In this document: piece by piece, positions 62,739-64,000 of the stretch
How the letters are laid out: each line of letters begins with the position of its first letter
Numbering within the stretch: position 1 is the first letter of the stretch
Source of the DNA: Olsenella sp.
Lineage (GTDB): Bacteria > Actinomycetota > Coriobacteriia > Coriobacteriales > Atopobiaceae
DNA length: 64,000 nucleotides
Reading direction: 5' to 3'
Assembly: GCA_022648325.1 (NCBI GenBank)
Contig: JALCMG010000010.1
Coordinates: 34,482-98,481, forward strand
The notes under the pieces: model-generated
Told to the model about the DNA's origin: nothing
The model's input: the letters and a program-made list of their open reading frames with translations, nothing else
Database searches by the model: none
Translations under genes and position numbers: made by a program

Positions 62739-64000
62739 TTAACCGCCAAACCCGCCACCTATGCACGCGTATACGTTGGCGTAGCAGACGTAGCTGCCGG
62801 GTACTGGAGCGTGAATCATTGTGGAGCCACCGCAATAGATGGCAACGTGGCCCGTCGAGCAGAAGATGACGTCACCGGGTGACAGGACGGACTGATAATT
62901 GGAAAGGTTGCAATTCTTCCAGTTGCCGCGGGATTTCATTTCGGCCATGAGGCCAGGAACGGACGTGGCATAGGAGGGTGTGGAGTAGCCCGCCATGTGA
63001 TAGGCGGTTGCTACGAGACCGCAGCAGTCGAAGCCATCGGCGTTTGGCCCGTAGTTGACTCCTTGGGTCCAGCGCTTGTAGGGATAGCCAATGAACTGAG
63101 CCGCGTTGGCTATGACGCTGCTGGAATACGTCTTTGAGCCGCCACCCGACCCGGAGCTGCTGCTAGATCCAGAACTGCTTCCAGAACTTGAGCCGCTGCT
63201 TGAGTTGTTGCTTGTACTTGAACCGCCGTTTGAGCTGGATTCTGAACTGTTGCTAGCACCGGATGAGGTGCTCGACGCAACACTTTCAGAGGATTGCGAT
63301 GAGGAGTTGCCTGCCGACGGTGTGACTGCGTTGTTGGCGTTCTCGGCCGTTGCGACAGCGGCCGCCACGCCGCTTGCAGACGCGCTCTGTTGTTGCTGTG
63401 CCTCCTCGGCCTCCTTTTGGAGTTGCTCTTGGACGGCGGCATCCAGGCTGTTGAAGTACTCTTGCGCCTCGTTAACCTGGGTGGTGTAGTCGTCGACGCT
63501 CTGCTGGGTAGCCTCGATCTTGGCCTCCTGCTCGTCCTCCTGAGCTTGAAGCTGAGACTGCTGCTCGGCAAGCTGGTTGGCGAGGTCCTGCACCTCCGAG
63601 ATTGCCTCGGCGTCGGCCTCGGAGACCTTGTCGAGGTAGTAGATGTTGGAGGAGAGCTCCTCGAACGAGGCGGAGGAGAGGATGAGGTCGAGGGCGCCGG
63701 AGGCGCCGGACTTGTACGAGCTCTTCATGCGCGAGCCAAGCTCCTGGCGCTTCCCGTCCAGCTGGGTCTGGGTGTCGGAGATTCGCTGGGTGGTCTGCTC
63801 CACCTCATAGCGAATGTTCTCCAAGTCAACCTGAGCATCCATGAGCTCGTCCTGAAGCGAGGAGAGCGTGTTCCCAACGCTCTCCAGACGCTGGCGGGCT
63901 TCTTCGAGCTGCGACTGGAGCTCCTCACTTGTTGGTTCTGCCTGGGCGGTCTGGATGCCCGACATGAGGCCCAACCACGTGGTGGACATGGCCCCAAGAA
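62739..64000 (-). CDS. Secreted NlpC/P60 peptidoglycan hydrolase, 5' end cut by the window
   Basis: An exported endopeptidase of the PcsB/CwlO layout: end of a signal peptide (SGIQTAQAEPT), coiled coil of about 180 residues (EELQSQLEEARQRLESVG), long Ser/Gly/Asn linker, and an NlpC/P60 domain. ADGFDCCGLVATAYHMAG holds the catalytic Cys, with a Cys where Ser is usual; GHVAIYCGG holds the His. The frame stays open to the window edge and the signal peptide h-region runs off it, so the true start is upstream. PcsB-type proteins split septal peptidoglycan under FtsEX control; no ftsEX is in view. Confidence 0.88.
   Translation of the reverse strand, partial: LGAMSTTWLGLMSGIQTAQAEPTSEELQSQLEEARQRLESVGNTLSSLQDELMDAQVDLENIRYEVEQTTQRISDTQTQLDGKRQELGSRMKSSYKSGASGALDLILSSASFEELSSNIYYLDKVSEADAEAISEVQDLANQLAEQQSQLQAQEDEQEAKIEATQQSVDDYTTQVNEAQEYFNSLDAAVQEQLQKEAEEAQQQQSASASGVAAAVATAENANNAVTPSAGNSSSQSSESVASSTSSGASNSSESSSNGGSSTSNNSSSGSSSGSSSGSSSSSGSGGGSKTYSSSVIANAAQFIGYPYKRWTQGVNYGPNADGFDCCGLVATAYHMAGYSTPSYATSVPGLMAEMKSRGNWKNCNLSNYQSVLSPGDVIFCSTGHVAIYCGGSTMIHAPVPGSYVCYANVYACIGGGFGG

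Overview
The window looks like a chromosomal segment from a high-GC, non-sporulating actinobacterium of the class Coriobacteriia (Olsenella/Atopobiaceae-like). This is inferred from high GC, actinobacterial codon use, CGAAC-N4-GTTCG SOS boxes, a SpoVS gene without other sporulation genes, gene order and T7SS-type small proteins. Almost all genes lie on the + strand in tight operons with ATGA or GTGA overlaps. I saw no tRNA or rRNA gene and no CRISPR array.

Layout. 1-2328 is the 3' part of a GH38 alpha-mannosidase. 2780-7061 is a DNA-uptake block (comEA, comEC, holA). rpsT, a 41-residue membrane peptide and a membrane-anchored LuxR-PASTA regulator follow on the - strand. 8853-12995 is lepA, dus and hemW; 13351-17838 is a dCMP deaminase, a membrane-tailed DnaJ, a canonical DnaJ and mtaB; 17966-21551 is the classic phoH-ybeY-dgkA-era-recO run. 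A large GT2-GT4 glycosyltransferase and a secreted L,D-transpeptidase with duplicated Ig-like repeats precede rpsO-pnp.

29.6-34.4 kb is an accessory island. It carries a type VII secretion-associated small-protein operon (DUF4176, DUF5082-like, ESX-like, membrane protein, truncated LXG-like protein), a frameshifted paralogue of the membrane protein, a frameshifted YD-repeat lipoprotein and a converging remnant of a second YD-repeat protein. Related CCACCCGCT-N-AGCGGGTGG hairpins bound it, the right one within a three-hairpin cluster resembling an IS200/IS605 right end.

34.7-64 kb returns to core genes: rnj, ftsK, a rodZ-like gene, yajQ, rimO, pgsA, pncC, recA, recX, rny, a GHKL ATPase, spoVS, miaB, miaA and hflX. 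An SOS locus follows: lexA with a downstream acyltransferase gene, and a divergent LysM/YneA-like division-inhibitor candidate. Then come nrdR, dut, two purine/pyrimidine permeases, trxB, a ClC antiporter and a partial NlpC/P60 hydrolase.

Main themes are DNA uptake and recombination (comEA, comEC, cinA-type pncC, recA, recX, recO), the SOS response, RNA turnover (pnp, rnj, rny, ybeY), tRNA/ribosome methylthiolation by three paralogues (mtaB, rimO, miaB), and envelope work. The least explained items are the T7SS island and its decay, the LuxR-PASTA gene with the small membrane peptide, the membrane-tailed DnaJ, and several palindromes in leaders.
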